Positions 24,739 through 32,996 of a stretch of 64,000 bases of DNA are shown here, piece after piece (the first letter of the stretch is position 1; every line of letters starts with the position of its first letter). The position numbers were made by a program, and so were the translations under genes. The DNA is from an uncultured Lachnospiraceae bacterium (GTDB taxonomy: Bacteria; Bacillota; Clostridia; Lachnospirales; Lachnospiraceae): positions 1 through 64,000 of the forward strand of contig CAJUGJ010000011.1 in NCBI GenBank assembly GCA_910586015.1, in the 5' to 3' direction. The notes beneath the pieces were generated by a model. The model searched no databases. It was not told the origin of the DNA and saw only the letters and a program-made list of their open reading frames with translations.

Positions 24739-26595
24739 CTAATCTACCTGTAATTCCTCTTTTGCCAATTTTAACTTCTCTTTTAAAATTTCAGATGCTT
24801 TCACTACTGATTCAAAAATCTTTCTACTATTTGTATAAGTAGTAAGAATCTCGTTATCTTCTATTTTTGTATCATCTTCTGTATAATAAAAATCGTTCAA
24901 TTCTTGAACGGTTTCTACACACTCCTCACAAAATAGCCATTGTAACAGTTCATATAAACTGGACTTCATAATTTTTTCATTTTGTTCCATGATTTTTTGA
25001 TTGATCCTAACAGCATTATTCGTAACATAATGCTTTATTTTATAGTCCAAAATACATTCATTACAATATTTTATTGTCTGTTTTGCATTTTTTCTTACTT
25101 CTTCTACCTCTTCAACCATATCATCGATACTATTAGTCATTTTTTGGAATAATTCGTCTGTTATACTAGAAGGAACTTCATCAAAAAATTTAGCGGCATC
25201 AAATTCCACTTTGCAATATCGATCAATCGCTTCTTGAAGAGAAATATATTCTGCTCCTTCTATCTTTGCTCCTCCTTCTGTAGCATTTACTACAGAAATC
25301 AGCTCTTTATTTCTTCTAATCATTCTCTCAAACCAATCAAGATATGCAATCCAGTCATATCTACTTACTACTTTATTGCCATCATTTCCCGGAACATGTC
25401 TTACAGATGAATCTTTAAAAGGAGAAATACTTCCTCCTGCATGAGAAACTTTTCCGTCGTAAGCTAGATCCTGACCGACTAAAATAATCCTTTTACATCC
25501 CATACAAACCGCCAAATAAAATGCAGTTGTCGCTACACAACCACCTGTATCACCTACTAATGGAACATTTAACCCACTCCGTCTGAAAAGTTCCAATTCT
25601 AATCTACTATCACAATACCAAATCTTTTTTGCTTCATTTAATTTTAATACATTATGATTTGCTGTTAAATTGGTCAAAACAGGAAGTTTTTCAAAACCAC
25701 ATTCTTTAAAATGTCCCGGCCATTTTCTCGCATCAATTGTTATTACTGTATCAGGTACAATTCCATGTTTTGCCAACATTCTTTGTGCTGAATCACATGC
25801 AATAATCAACGCATGTCCTTTTGCCTGCTTTAATAGATCAACATTCTTATCCAAAGAAGGTCCTGATGCTACAATAATAACTGGAACTTCTTTTGGTAAT
25901 GTTGCTACATAATCATTGATTAAAGCAGAACCTTTCATATATTTTAAATTACTAAACGTATTATCTACGGATTTTTTTCCTAATCTAACTTCTGTATTAC
26001 GATTTAAAAGTGCTGAAAGATCGGCTGTTCTCTGAACTTTCAAATATTCTGAAAAATCTTCTTCAAATAATTGGTCATATTGTGGATGTTCACAATATAC
26101 ACGTCGTTTCAGCATCATCCAATTTATATATTGATACAAAGCCCCCTGAAAGTCTTCATACATCTCATTCCATAAATAAATTTCAATATGTGTATCTTGT
26201 ATAATTGATATCAAATCAAAATTTTCAAATGCATAATCTAATACTTCAATGCTTGGTTCTACAACAAGTAGATGATCTTTTTCCTTTAATTTAGGCAGTA
26301 ACGCTTTTAAAAAATAGCCATTTCCAAAACCAAACATTCGAATTAAACTTCCGTTTTCCCATGTAAACTGTTCTGCCCAGCGTTTTGCCTCTTCCTCTGG
26401 TCGATAAGAACTATTCAAACGATACTCTTTTTGTTCTTTTTTTATAATAGTATATAATTTTGCATCTCTACTGTTTTCTGTAATAAAAGATAAACTACTA
26501 TCTTTTTGTTGTTTTGTATGAAATTCCGTTAAATATTTATATATTCTTTTATTATTTTCCTTTAAAGCTTCTATATTACTTTCCCAGTAACTCAT
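24739..26595 (-). CDS. Second Maf-type glycosyltransferase (DUF115)
   Basis: 618 residues of the same superfamily as the gene at 21899-23659, with VASGPSLDKNVDLLKQA, DTVITIDARKW, VGDTGGCVATTAFYLAV, ILVGQDLAYDG and NATEGGAKIEG. The N-terminal half includes a nucleotide-binding-like stretch (IRMFGFGNGYFLKALLP). It begins at an ATGA overlap with the small gene downstream of flagellin, so it is translated in the flagellin-proximal transcript. It should glycosylate flagellin. Confidence 0.85.
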   Translation of the reverse strand: MSYWESNIEALKENNKRIYKYLTEFHTKQQKDSSLSFITENSRDAKLYTIIKKEQKEYRLNSSYRPEEEAKRWAEQFTWENGSLIRMFGFGNGYFLKALLPKLKEKDHLLVVEPSIEVLDYAFENFDLISIIQDTHIEIYLWNEMYEDFQGALYQYINWMMLKRRVYCEHPQYDQLFEEDFSEYLKVQRTADLSALLNRNTEVRLGKKSVDNTFSNLKYMKGSALINDYVATLPKEVPVIIVASGPSLDKNVDLLKQAKGHALIIACDSAQRMLAKHGIVPDTVITIDARKWPGHFKECGFEKLPVLTNLTANHNVLKLNEAKKIWYCDSRLELELFRRSGLNVPLVGDTGGCVATTAFYLAVCMGCKRIILVGQDLAYDGKVSHAGGSISPFKDSSVRHVPGNDGNKVVSRYDWIAYLDWFERMIRRNKELISVVNATEGGAKIEGAEYISLQEAIDRYCKVEFDAAKFFDEVPSSITDELFQKMTNSIDDMVEEVEEVRKNAKQTIKYCNECILDYKIKHYVTNNAVRINQKIMEQNEKIMKSSLYELLQWLFCEECVETVQELNDFYYTEDDTKIEDNEILTTYTNSRKIFESVVKASEILKEKLKLAKEELQVD

Positions 26596-26921
26596 ACAGA
26601 ATTCCTTCCTAATTCAAAATCTTTTTCCATTTCAGTAAGCAGTTCCAATAAGTCATACTGTAAAATATCTGCCAATAATGTTTCATCTTTTTGTTCTAAT
26701 GCCTTTGCCATCTCTGTCAAAACAGAAAGAAGTCTTCCCTCTTCTAAATAATGTTGTCCTAGTTCACCTTCTAAAGAAAGATGATTCGCTAACTCTAATA
26801 ATTGTTTTAATATATCATCAAAATAGATAAATCTTTTTCGAGTTGAATGTTGATAAAACTTATCAATTACATCCTTTACTTGCTCTATTAATGAGGATAA
26901 AATATTTTTTGTTTCATTCAT
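26592..26921 (-). CDS. Small helical protein of unknown function between flagellin and maf
   Basis: A 109-residue, Leu- and Glu-rich helical protein with no membrane segment. I do not recognise it. The start at 26921 has GGGAGG 8 bases upstream; an earlier ATG at 26942 lies upstream of that site. The stop overlaps the Maf start (ATGA), so it is coupled to Maf. It follows the flagellin terminator closely, which suggests that it depends on readthrough from flagellin or on a short promoter I cannot see. A role in flagellin modification is likely only from position. Confidence 0.7.
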   Translation of the reverse strand: MNETKNILSSLIEQVKDVIDKFYQHSTRKRFIYFDDILKQLLELANHLSLEGELGQHYLEEGRLLSVLTEMAKALEQKDETLLADILQYDLLELLTEMEKDFELGRNSV

Positions 26922-26957
26922 GTAGTAATCCTCCCTAAACATTTTTTAAATAACAAT

Positions 26958-26985
26958 AGGGGAACAGTTATACAACCGTTCCCCT
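26958..26985 (-). terminator. Flagellin terminator
   Basis: AGGGGAAC pairs with GTTCCCCT around a loop that extends the stem. The T-tract after it is weak (ATTGTTATTT), so some readthrough into the maf genes is plausible. Confidence 0.7.
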
Positions 26986-27009
26986 GATTTGCAGTTAAAC
27001 TGAATAAAA

Positions 27010-27831
27010 TTACTGGAGAATTGACAATACACCCTGGCTTGATTGATTTGCCTGTGCTAACATAGACTGGGAAGCCTGCAGCAAGATATTATCCTTGCTG
27101 TAAGATACCATCTGGTTAGCCATATCAACGTCACGGATACGGGATTCTGCAGCCTGCAGATTCTCTGCTGTATTATCTGCATTCGCAATAGTATGCTCCA
27201 ATCTGTTCTGGATAGCACCAAGATAAGATCTCTGCTGTGAAACTTTACTAAGAGCTGCATTCACAGTACTGATAAATGCTGTAGCTGTTTCGAAGTCTTT
27301 AACAGTAGAATATCCTGCTCTTCCAATACCAATAGCATCTGCACGCATATCGGAAATATGGAACTTAATTCTCTGACTTCTGTTTGCACCTACCTGTAAG
27401 TTCTTTGTTCCAAAACCACCACTTAAGAGCTTCATAGTATTGAATTCTGTTTCTGAAGCAATACGTGTAATTTCAGATCTTAACTCTTCTAACTCAGAAC
27501 CGATTGCTCTACGGTCTGCAGAAACGTTAGTATCAGTTGCAGCCTGAACAGAAAGTTCTCTCATTCTCTGGATAATGCTATGGATTTCATTTAACGCACC
27601 TTCAGCAGTCTGAATTAAGGAAATACCATCCTGTGCATTTGTAGATGCTCTGTCAAGACCTCTAATCTGACCTCTCATCTTCTCTGAAATAGAAAGACCT
27701 GCTGCATCATCAGCAGCACGGTTAATCCGATAACCAGAAGAAAGTTTTTCAGCGGATTTAGCAAGATTTCCAGTTGTAACACCTAACTGTCTGTTAGTGT
27801 TCATTGCTGTCATATTGTGTTGTATTATCAT
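27010..27831 (-). CDS. Flagellin
   Basis: The filament subunit, 273 residues, exported through the flagellar apparatus. It is a short flagellin: the N-terminal D0/D1 region starts MIIQHNMTAMNTNRQLG and ends near residue 140 with NTMKLLSGG, and the C-terminal D1/D0 region runs from AAESRIRDVDM to the end. Almost no variable D2/D3 domain remains. There is no cysteine. The start at 27831 has AAGGAGG upstream, and a leader hairpin of CsrA type lies just before it. The SigD promoter at 27916-27943 drives it. It is probably glycosylated by the Maf proteins encoded downstream. Confidence 0.96.
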   Translation of the reverse strand: MIIQHNMTAMNTNRQLGVTTGNLAKSAEKLSSGYRINRAADDAAGLSISEKMRGQIRGLDRASTNAQDGISLIQTAEGALNEIHSIIQRMRELSVQAATDTNVSADRRAIGSELEELRSEITRIASETEFNTMKLLSGGFGTKNLQVGANRSQRIKFHISDMRADAIGIGRAGYSTVKDFETATAFISTVNAALSKVSQQRSYLGAIQNRLEHTIANADNTAENLQAAESRIRDVDMANQMVSYSKDNILLQASQSMLAQANQSSQGVLSILQ

Positions 27832-27852
27832 ATTGATTCCTCCTTGAATATT

Positions 27853-27872
27853 CAACAGCATCCATGCTGTTG
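27853..27872 (-). promoter_or_regulatory. Flagellin leader hairpin, likely CsrA site
   Basis: The minus strand reads CAACAGCA TGGA TGCTGTTG: an 8-bp perfect stem with GGA in the loop, about 20 bases upstream of the start codon. The second GGA is in the AAGGAGG ribosome binding site. This is the layout of the CsrA-binding hag leader in Bacillus subtilis. Confidence 0.7.
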
Positions 27873-27915
27873 GAACTGATTTACTACTCTAAGTAAATAT
27901 CTTTACTTGTTTTAT

Positions 27916-27943
27916 ATATCGATCAAACCTTAAAAAAACTTTA
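27916..27943 (-). promoter_or_regulatory. SigD (sigma-28) promoter of flagellin
   Basis: Minus-strand TAAA, a 16-base spacer and ATCGATAT, close to the SigD consensus (TAAA, about 15 bases, GCCGATAT). Spacing matches the promoter before flaG. Confidence 0.75.
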
Positions 27944-27964
27944 TAGCCATCTTAAACTTTTCTT

Positions 27965-28450
27965 CTATTTTCTTTTATCCAAATGATAGGAATTTGACTC
28001 TATATTACCAATATTTTTGTAATAATTGGTTACTGTTTTATTACTCATCTTAAAATTTTTAATCTGATTTTTTTTCTGAGAAATAAAAAGTTCAAACTCT
28101 TTTTGATTCATTTTTTCCATTGTTTCAATTTTAACACTTTTTTCTGAAATTTGTCTAATTAATTCCTGCATAGATGTAATTTGTATCTTATATGTTTCCT
28201 TGTTTTCCAAAATAATACTTTTAACTTTTTGAAATAACTGATCAAATCCCTGATCCAATTCACTGAGAAATTTTAATTGCTCTTCTTTTTTTTCAATTAA
28301 TAAATTGAATTCATCTATATCAACTGGCTCTAACGTTAATACTGCATTTTGCTGTCTTGTCAATTCAAATAATTCATTTAATATAGATAATTTTCTTCTT
28401 AAACTATCTGTCATGACAGCTAATAATGTAGTATAGTTGTTTTTATCCAT
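27965..28450 (-). CDS. Flagellar export chaperone, FlgN-like
   Basis: A 161-residue helical, Lys/Glu-rich protein next to fliS and fliD, with the length and pattern (LNELFELTRQQNAVL, then EKKEEQLKFLSELD) of FlgN, which keeps hook-associated proteins unfolded for export. The start at 28450 has AGGAGG upstream; an earlier start would run through the terminator at 28477-28518. It is between fliS and flagellin. The FlgN call is from context and helical pattern; there is no sharp motif. Confidence 0.65.
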   Translation of the reverse strand: MDKNNYTTLLAVMTDSLRRKLSILNELFELTRQQNAVLTLEPVDIDEFNLLIEKKEEQLKFLSELDQGFDQLFQKVKSIILENKETYKIQITSMQELIRQISEKSVKIETMEKMNQKEFELFISQKKNQIKNFKMSNKTVTNYYKNIGNIESNSYHLDKRK

Positions 28451-28476
28451 AGTATCCTCCTTTCTTCTTTTATACC

Positions 28477-28518
28477 AAAAATACCAGATAGAAAACAAAT
28501 ATTCTATCTGGTATTTTT
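28477..28518 (-). terminator. Terminator between fliS and the FlgN-like gene
   Basis: An almost perfect 15-bp stem built on ATACCAGATAG, with T-tracts on both sides, so it can act in both directions. Confidence 0.85.
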
Positions 28519-28570
28519 TTCTTACCAAATCCATTCTTAAATATAAACTTATTTTAAAATTTATAAAATA

Positions 28571-28951
28571 TTAGCGTACATAAATATTATTTCTGCGCAT
28601 TACTTCTTTCCAAGTATCTCTCATTTCACGAATATAACCTAATGCTTTTTCTAAAGTTTCAGGATCTTTTTTTATATTTGCCTGAAAAAGTAGCTTATGG
28701 ATTAAGGTATAAACATTTTCAAAATCTTTTGCCACAGGGTATTTCATATCCAATGTAGCATTTAATTCTGTTATAATTCTCTCTGCCTTTTTAATATTTT
28801 CATTTGTTTTTAAAATATCCCTATTTTCCATTGCCAAAAGAGCCTTATTACAAAATTTTATTGCTCCTTCATAAAGCATCAGAGTCAGTTCCGCTGGTGA
28901 AGCTGTATTAATTTTATTTCCCTGATAGAGTAATGCTACATTTGAAGCCAT
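28571..28951 (-). CDS. fliS: Flagellar export chaperone FliS
   Basis: FliS binds the C-terminus of flagellin in the cytoplasm and prevents early assembly. The 126-residue length is typical. The N-terminus (YQGNKINTASPAELTLMLYEGA) and the middle (LNATLDMKYP) are family hallmarks. GGAGG precedes the ATG, and it follows fliD by 31 bases in the flaG-fliD-fliS operon. Confidence 0.95.
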   Translation of the reverse strand: MASNVALLYQGNKINTASPAELTLMLYEGAIKFCNKALLAMENRDILKTNENIKKAERIITELNATLDMKYPVAKDFENVYTLIHKLLFQANIKKDPETLEKALGYIREMRDTWKEVMRRNNIYVR

Positions 28952-28982
28952 TCATATACCTCCGCTTTCTGTGATTTACCTT

Positions 28983-31097
28983 TTAGTTAAAACCTGCAAT
29001 TGAACTAAAAGAGTTACTCTGAGAATTCAATTTGGATAAGGCAACTTCCATTGCAGTAAACTGTTTATAATATTTATCTTCTATCTCCTGTAGCCTATCT
29101 TCCATTTTCTCAAGTTCCTTCTTATAGTTTTTCAGTTCCTTGTCCATCTGCTTATCATTATATGCTGTCATCGTACTACTCATAGTGGACGACTTCATCT
29201 TTTCTCTTAAACTATCATAAAGATTGGAAGTCAAAGTAGTAATTACCTTAGCAACTGCGTCTGGATCTTCACTAAGTGCTTTCTTCAATTTATCTTTATT
29301 GCCAGCGGTTAACGCATCATCTGCATTTCCGTCAATGTGTAACAATCCTTTTTCTGTATAGTCAGGAGAACCAATACCCAAACTTGCTAAGGAATATCTT
29401 TTTCCATTTACTGTAACACTTCCCTGCATTGCACTTCTCATTACTGAAATAACACCTGCAAGTTTATCATCCCGACGTAATAGGGAATCCTTAATCTTTG
29501 TTTCCCACTTCTCTACTTCTTCCTCTGTCATTGCCTCTTTTTGTTCAGAAGTAAGAGGATCATATCCACGGGCACTTTTAGCATTATAGGCTTCATTCAT
29601 TGACTTTAACAGATCGTTATATCCCTTTACAAACTCTTTTACCATGTCATAAATGCCATCGGTATTATTAGAAACATTGACATTTATCTTTTCACCTGCA
29701 GTTACATCTTTCAAAGTAAAGGTAAGATTATTTACTGTAATGTCATTTGTAGAGCCTGTAATAGTAGCTCCATTATATTTGATTTGACTGTTTTCTGCTT
29801 TTACAAATCCCATATCTGTTGGAGCCGAAGTACTGACAATACCATCTTTCACTGTCGCAAATCCCAAAGAAGCTAATTTTTGATTACTTATTGCTTCTCC
29901 ATCATCAGTCGAAATACTGCCACCCATATTTTTGACATCCATTTTATATTGAAGTAACATTTCTTGAACTCTTTGCGTTTTATCAAAATAAGGGTTTCCA
30001 GTTACCTTTCCACTTCCCGAATCAAATTCGCTTTTCTTTTGCTTTGCATACTCAGTTGCAGCCTTTGCAGCCGCTTCTTTTCTTAACTTTTCTAGCTTTT
30101 CTTCATCGATATCTTTATTATTATCTAAACATTCTTGCCTATATTTAGTTTCTGCAATAGAGGCCTCATTATCCATCATAGTTCTGGCATCGCCATCTAA
30201 ACTGGAAGGATCATTTTCCCACTTATCTTTTAACTCATTTATATATTCTGTTGTCGTTGTCTGAATTAATAGATTCTCTAATTTATTAAGAGCAGTATCC
30301 TCTGCGTCGCTTGCCCACTCTTCTGAAACATACGTATTAATTAAAGAGTCAATTTCCACTCTTGTAGTACTTGAAGCAGACTCATATCCAAACTCTTCTC
30401 TTAAATCCTTTTTCTTATTTAAAATGTCTGTATTATTAATAGAAGAAGTAGTAATTGAAAACTTCGAATCCTCTCCACTCTCTGAAGAACTGAGGAAAAT
30501 ACGCTTTTGATCTGCATCAAAACTTGCAGTTAAACCAGCACTTTTACAAGTATTGATAAAATCACTGATCGTTGTATTTTCTGTCACTTCAAATTCGACT
30601 GTTTTATCTCCGTTTTGAATATTGATAACACTGTTATTTCCCCAATCACTACTCAACTCTGACAACTTTGTTGAAGTGGTCACAGGCTTTTCAACTTCTG
30701 TTGTAGTAGTACTTCCATCTGGATTTGTAACAGTTTCTTGTACTTTTCTATCTGGGATCTTCGCACTAGTCATACTTTGAGAAGTTGCTAAACGCTCTAT
30801 CTCAATAGTATAAGAACCATTTGTTGCACCTATTGCAGCACTTACTGTCAGTTTTGCTTCATTGGAAGAAGTAGCCTTTTTAGTTTGATACTCTCCCTGC
30901 ATCTTAACTTTTGATAAAATACCTGTATAAAAAGATTTAATTTTATCGTTTAAAGCACTCCATTTTTCTGTTGTCCACTCATTTAAGGTAATTTTATTCT
31001 CTATTTTTACCTTTTTTTGGCTTTGCGCCTTCATCAGTTCTTTTACAATCGAATCAGTATCGAGATTCGAAATCATACCTGTCATACGAATCGGCAT
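28983..31097 (-). CDS. fliD: Flagellar hook-associated protein 2 (filament cap)
   Basis: FliD caps the filament tip and guides flagellin assembly. 704 residues are well above the usual 450-600. The N-terminal domain (RMTGMISNLDTDSIVKELM) and the C-terminal domain (DGIYDMVKEFVKGYNDLLKSMN, then a terminal coiled coil) are normal. The extra length is a charged, Lys/Glu-rich helical insert at about residues 235-380. GAAAGGAG lies upstream of the ATG. It is the middle gene of flaG-fliD-fliS. Confidence 0.95.
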   Translation of the reverse strand: MPIRMTGMISNLDTDSIVKELMKAQSQKKVKIENKITLNEWTTEKWSALNDKIKSFYTGILSKVKMQGEYQTKKATSSNEAKLTVSAAIGATNGSYTIEIERLATSQSMTSAKIPDRKVQETVTNPDGSTTTTEVEKPVTTSTKLSELSSDWGNNSVINIQNGDKTVEFEVTENTTISDFINTCKSAGLTASFDADQKRIFLSSSESGEDSKFSITTSSINNTDILNKKKDLREEFGYESASSTTRVEIDSLINTYVSEEWASDAEDTALNKLENLLIQTTTTEYINELKDKWENDPSSLDGDARTMMDNEASIAETKYRQECLDNNKDIDEEKLEKLRKEAAAKAATEYAKQKKSEFDSGSGKVTGNPYFDKTQRVQEMLLQYKMDVKNMGGSISTDDGEAISNQKLASLGFATVKDGIVSTSAPTDMGFVKAENSQIKYNGATITGSTNDITVNNLTFTLKDVTAGEKINVNVSNNTDGIYDMVKEFVKGYNDLLKSMNEAYNAKSARGYDPLTSEQKEAMTEEEVEKWETKIKDSLLRRDDKLAGVISVMRSAMQGSVTVNGKRYSLASLGIGSPDYTEKGLLHIDGNADDALTAGNKDKLKKALSEDPDAVAKVITTLTSNLYDSLREKMKSSTMSSTMTAYNDKQMDKELKNYKKELEKMEDRLQEIEDKYYKQFTAMEVALSKLNSQSNSFSSIAGFN

Positions 31098-31174
31098 ATT
31101 GATACTCCTTTCTATGATAGATCAAAAAAACATCTATTTCAATACCTATCTTTTAAAAATCAAAATTAATCTTA

Positions 31175-31591
31175 TTAACGTCTTTCATCTATCATAATTC
31201 CTGCTACTTCCCACATTTTTTCTACCATCTCTAAAGTTTCTTCTGGTGGAATCTCACGAACAATTTCTTCTGTATCCTTATCTATCACTTTAATAGAAAT
31301 CCTTTTTGTTTCCTCATGATAAGAAAATTCACAGCGGGTTTTTGCATGTTTCATGCGAGTATTTGCATTATTTACTGCATTTTGAATTCTTTTAGAATCC
31401 GTTGTCTGTTGTTCCTGTTGTTCTTCGCTTCCTGCTTTTATACCAGAATTTACTGTTGTGGAACGAACTTCGATGGAAGATACAGGTACTTCTGCCACAG
31501 ATTGTGAAAAAGTTTCTGTCTTCACTGGTTGCGGCTGTTGTACTGATGTTCCACGATATGCCATTCCCTTATTTAATATTTCAACTGCCAT
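31175..31591 (-). CDS. flaG: FlaG family protein
   Basis: FlaG is a small flagellar protein of uncertain role, often next to fliD. In 138 residues there is a Gln/Ser/Thr-rich N-terminal half and the conserved C-terminal domain (SYHEETKRISIKVID, EIVREIPPEE). The start at 31591 has GGAGG 8 bases upstream. It is the first gene after a SigD promoter at 31685-31712. Its leader has another hairpin whose loop contains AAGGAGG. Confidence 0.88.
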   Translation of the reverse strand: MAVEILNKGMAYRGTSVQQPQPVKTETFSQSVAEVPVSSIEVRSTTVNSGIKAGSEEQQEQQTTDSKRIQNAVNNANTRMKHAKTRCEFSYHEETKRISIKVIDKDTEEIVREIPPEETLEMVEKMWEVAGIMIDERR

Positions 31592-31619
31592 AATATACAC
31601 CTCCATGTGGTTCGCTGAT

Positions 31620-31648
31620 GGACAAATAGCATCCTCCTTGTTTTGTCC
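31620..31648 (-). promoter_or_regulatory. flaG leader hairpin presenting AAGGAGG
   Basis: GGACAAA pairs with TTTGTCC across a 15-base loop that contains AAGGAGG. The exposed GGA resembles a CsrA target. The flaG ribosome binding site itself lies about 20 bases further on. Confidence 0.45.
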
Positions 31649-31684
31649 AAACTTCGGTCTTTCTTACTTATATCTCTAAAAAGT

Positions 31685-31712
31685 TTATCGGATTTTATGT
31701 TCACAATCTTTA
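31685..31712 (-). promoter_or_regulatory. SigD promoter of flaG-fliD-fliS
   Basis: Minus-strand TAAA, a 16-base spacer and TCCGATAA, matching the SigD consensus. About 93 bases upstream of the flaG start. Confidence 0.75.
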
Positions 31713-31756
31713 TATCTGAATATTTGTTTTTTTACTTTAGTATAAGAAATAACTGT

Positions 31757-31861
31757 AAAAGAGCTGTTGCATAAAAGAAATCAAATACAAGATATTGAGA
31801 AATTTAATTCTATGTCAATATCATATCTTGTATATTCAATTCTTAGTGCAACAGCTCTTTG
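31757..31861 (-). terminator. Long terminator-like hairpin of the GCTGTTGCA family
   Basis: AAAGAGCTGTTGCA (31758-31771) pairs perfectly with TGCAACAGCTCTTT (31847-31860), and the inner part (TACAAGATAT with ATATCTTGTA) pairs as well. It closes the structured region upstream and lies just ahead of the flaG promoter. Confidence 0.7.
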
Positions 31862-32199
31862 ATTTTTAAAATCTATCTATATGCTCTAAACGGTGAAACA
31901 GTTAAAATGCTGCTTACAGGGAGCATTGTCTGGGATATTTTTATGTGTTCTTTTTTTAACGTTTCACCGCCTGCAAGTAGCCCTAAACTTGCCTCTCCTT
32001 TTTTGATGTGATCCTCCAGTATTTTTAATCAAAATACTGGAAGACCATTCTCATTTAACACGCCAATGTATACCTTCGTTAAAACCTCACAGGAAAGTGT
32101 CGTTTTAACATTATAAAACATCTGGAATTTAACAGGAGAAATTAAACTCCAGCCTATGAGCAAAAATTAAATAAAATGTAAATCTATTTTGATTTTCCA
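31862..32199 (-). ncRNA. Candidate structured RNA of unknown class
   Basis: About 340 bases without a normal gene but with five consecutive inverted repeats at 31892-31968, 31973-31992, 32016-32040, 32078-32109 and 32122-32152. A TATAAT sits at 32206-32211 on the minus strand, and the terminator-like hairpin at 31757-31861 follows. In the 32122-32152 stem the one mismatch is A-C on the plus strand but a G-U pair on the minus strand, which favours a minus-strand RNA. Three loops carry CCTGT (CTTTCCTGTG, TCTCCTGT, CTCCCTGT). A nearly open minus-strand frame of about 97 codons, broken by one TGA at 32029, also crosses it, so a decayed gene is the alternative. Confidence 0.45.
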
Positions 32200-32205
32200 T
32201 CTTCT

Positions 32206-32211
32206 ATTATA
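32206..32211 (-). promoter_or_regulatory. Candidate -10 box of the structured RNA
   Basis: Minus-strand TATAAT. No good -35 is seen at the usual 17-base distance, so the promoter call is weak. Confidence 0.3.
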
Positions 32212-32280
32212 TACATTGCATGAAACGGCATTTTTGTAACAACTTTTTTTAAAAAAATCAATTTTTGTTGAAATGTTATA

Positions 32281-32318
32281 AAAAAAGCTGTAACACTATT
32301 ATAATTTAGTGCAACAAC
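32281..32318 (-). terminator. Terminator of the ECF sigma factor gene
   Basis: GTTGTTGCAC pairs with GTGTTACAGC (G-T pairs and one mismatch), followed by TTTTTT on the minus strand. It is another member of the GCTGTTGCA hairpin family. Confidence 0.7.
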
Positions 32319-32359
32319 TTCCTTATCACATAACCCATTATAGATCCCCTTCTTTACTA

Positions 32360-32866
32360 TTATTCCTTATCAAACCCTTTTCTTTTTAAACTTTTTTCCA
32401 TTTTTCTTTTCATTCTCGAAAACTGCATCTTATACTGACCTATATTTTGGTTTTTAATTTCTGCAATTTCTTCTGGACTATAACCACTCAAATAATGAAA
32501 AGCTATATCATTATAATTTTCCTCTCCCATTACTTGACGTAATGCCTCTCTGTCCGTCACCTCTTTAGCAAAATCTTTGCCATCTGTTTCTATATCAGCT
32601 AGATCATTTTCATATGAAATACAATTTTGATATTTCCATTCCTTACGAATCATTTCATTCAAATTATTTTTAAGACAAGTATAAATCCATGCACGAGGAT
32701 TTTCTATATTTATTACTAAATCTAGGGCTAGATACACATCTTGAAATGTTTCTTGTAAAACATCTTCCAACCAAGACTTATTTCTTAAATGATGCCACGC
32801 ATACCAAAGTAATTCGTTATACATAGAATCATAAATTTTCTTAAATATTTCTTCTTTTGTTCCCAT
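32360..32866 (-). CDS. ECF-type RNA polymerase sigma factor
   Basis: 168 residues with sigma region 2 (LRNKSWLEDVLQETFQDVYL, NPRAWIYTCLKNN) and a region 4 helix-turn-helix near the C-terminus (SGYSPEEIAEIKNQNIGQYK). This fits the extracytoplasmic-function class. No adjacent anti-sigma factor is seen. GAGAGGAAA precedes the ATG. The target regulon is unknown; it is downstream of the SDR/capD pair but separated by a gap of 130 bases. Confidence 0.88.
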   Translation of the reverse strand: MGTKEEIFKKIYDSMYNELLWYAWHHLRNKSWLEDVLQETFQDVYLALDLVINIENPRAWIYTCLKNNLNEMIRKEWKYQNCISYENDLADIETDGKDFAKEVTDREALRQVMGEENYNDIAFHYLSGYSPEEIAEIKNQNIGQYKMQFSRMKRKMEKSLKRKGFDKE

Positions 32867-32996
32867 CCCTATTTCCTCTCACCTTCAAAATTAAAAATCT
32901 TTTTGGTTTTGTAACTTTATTTATTCTACCATAAGTATCCAATCTCATCAATTGTTTTTTAAGATTTTATTTTAAATTAGGTGAAAATAGATGAAA

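Noticed and set aside
31891..32010. A plus-strand hydrophobic reading frame of about 37 codons starting at a GTG in the structured region
   Set aside because: No ribosome binding site precedes it and it crosses the hairpins; not called as a gene or toxin.
31873..32166. Minus-strand frame of about 97 codons with one internal TGA in the structured region
   Set aside because: It has no good start codon or binding site for either half, and I recognise no protein family in it. Kept only as the alternative to the RNA reading.
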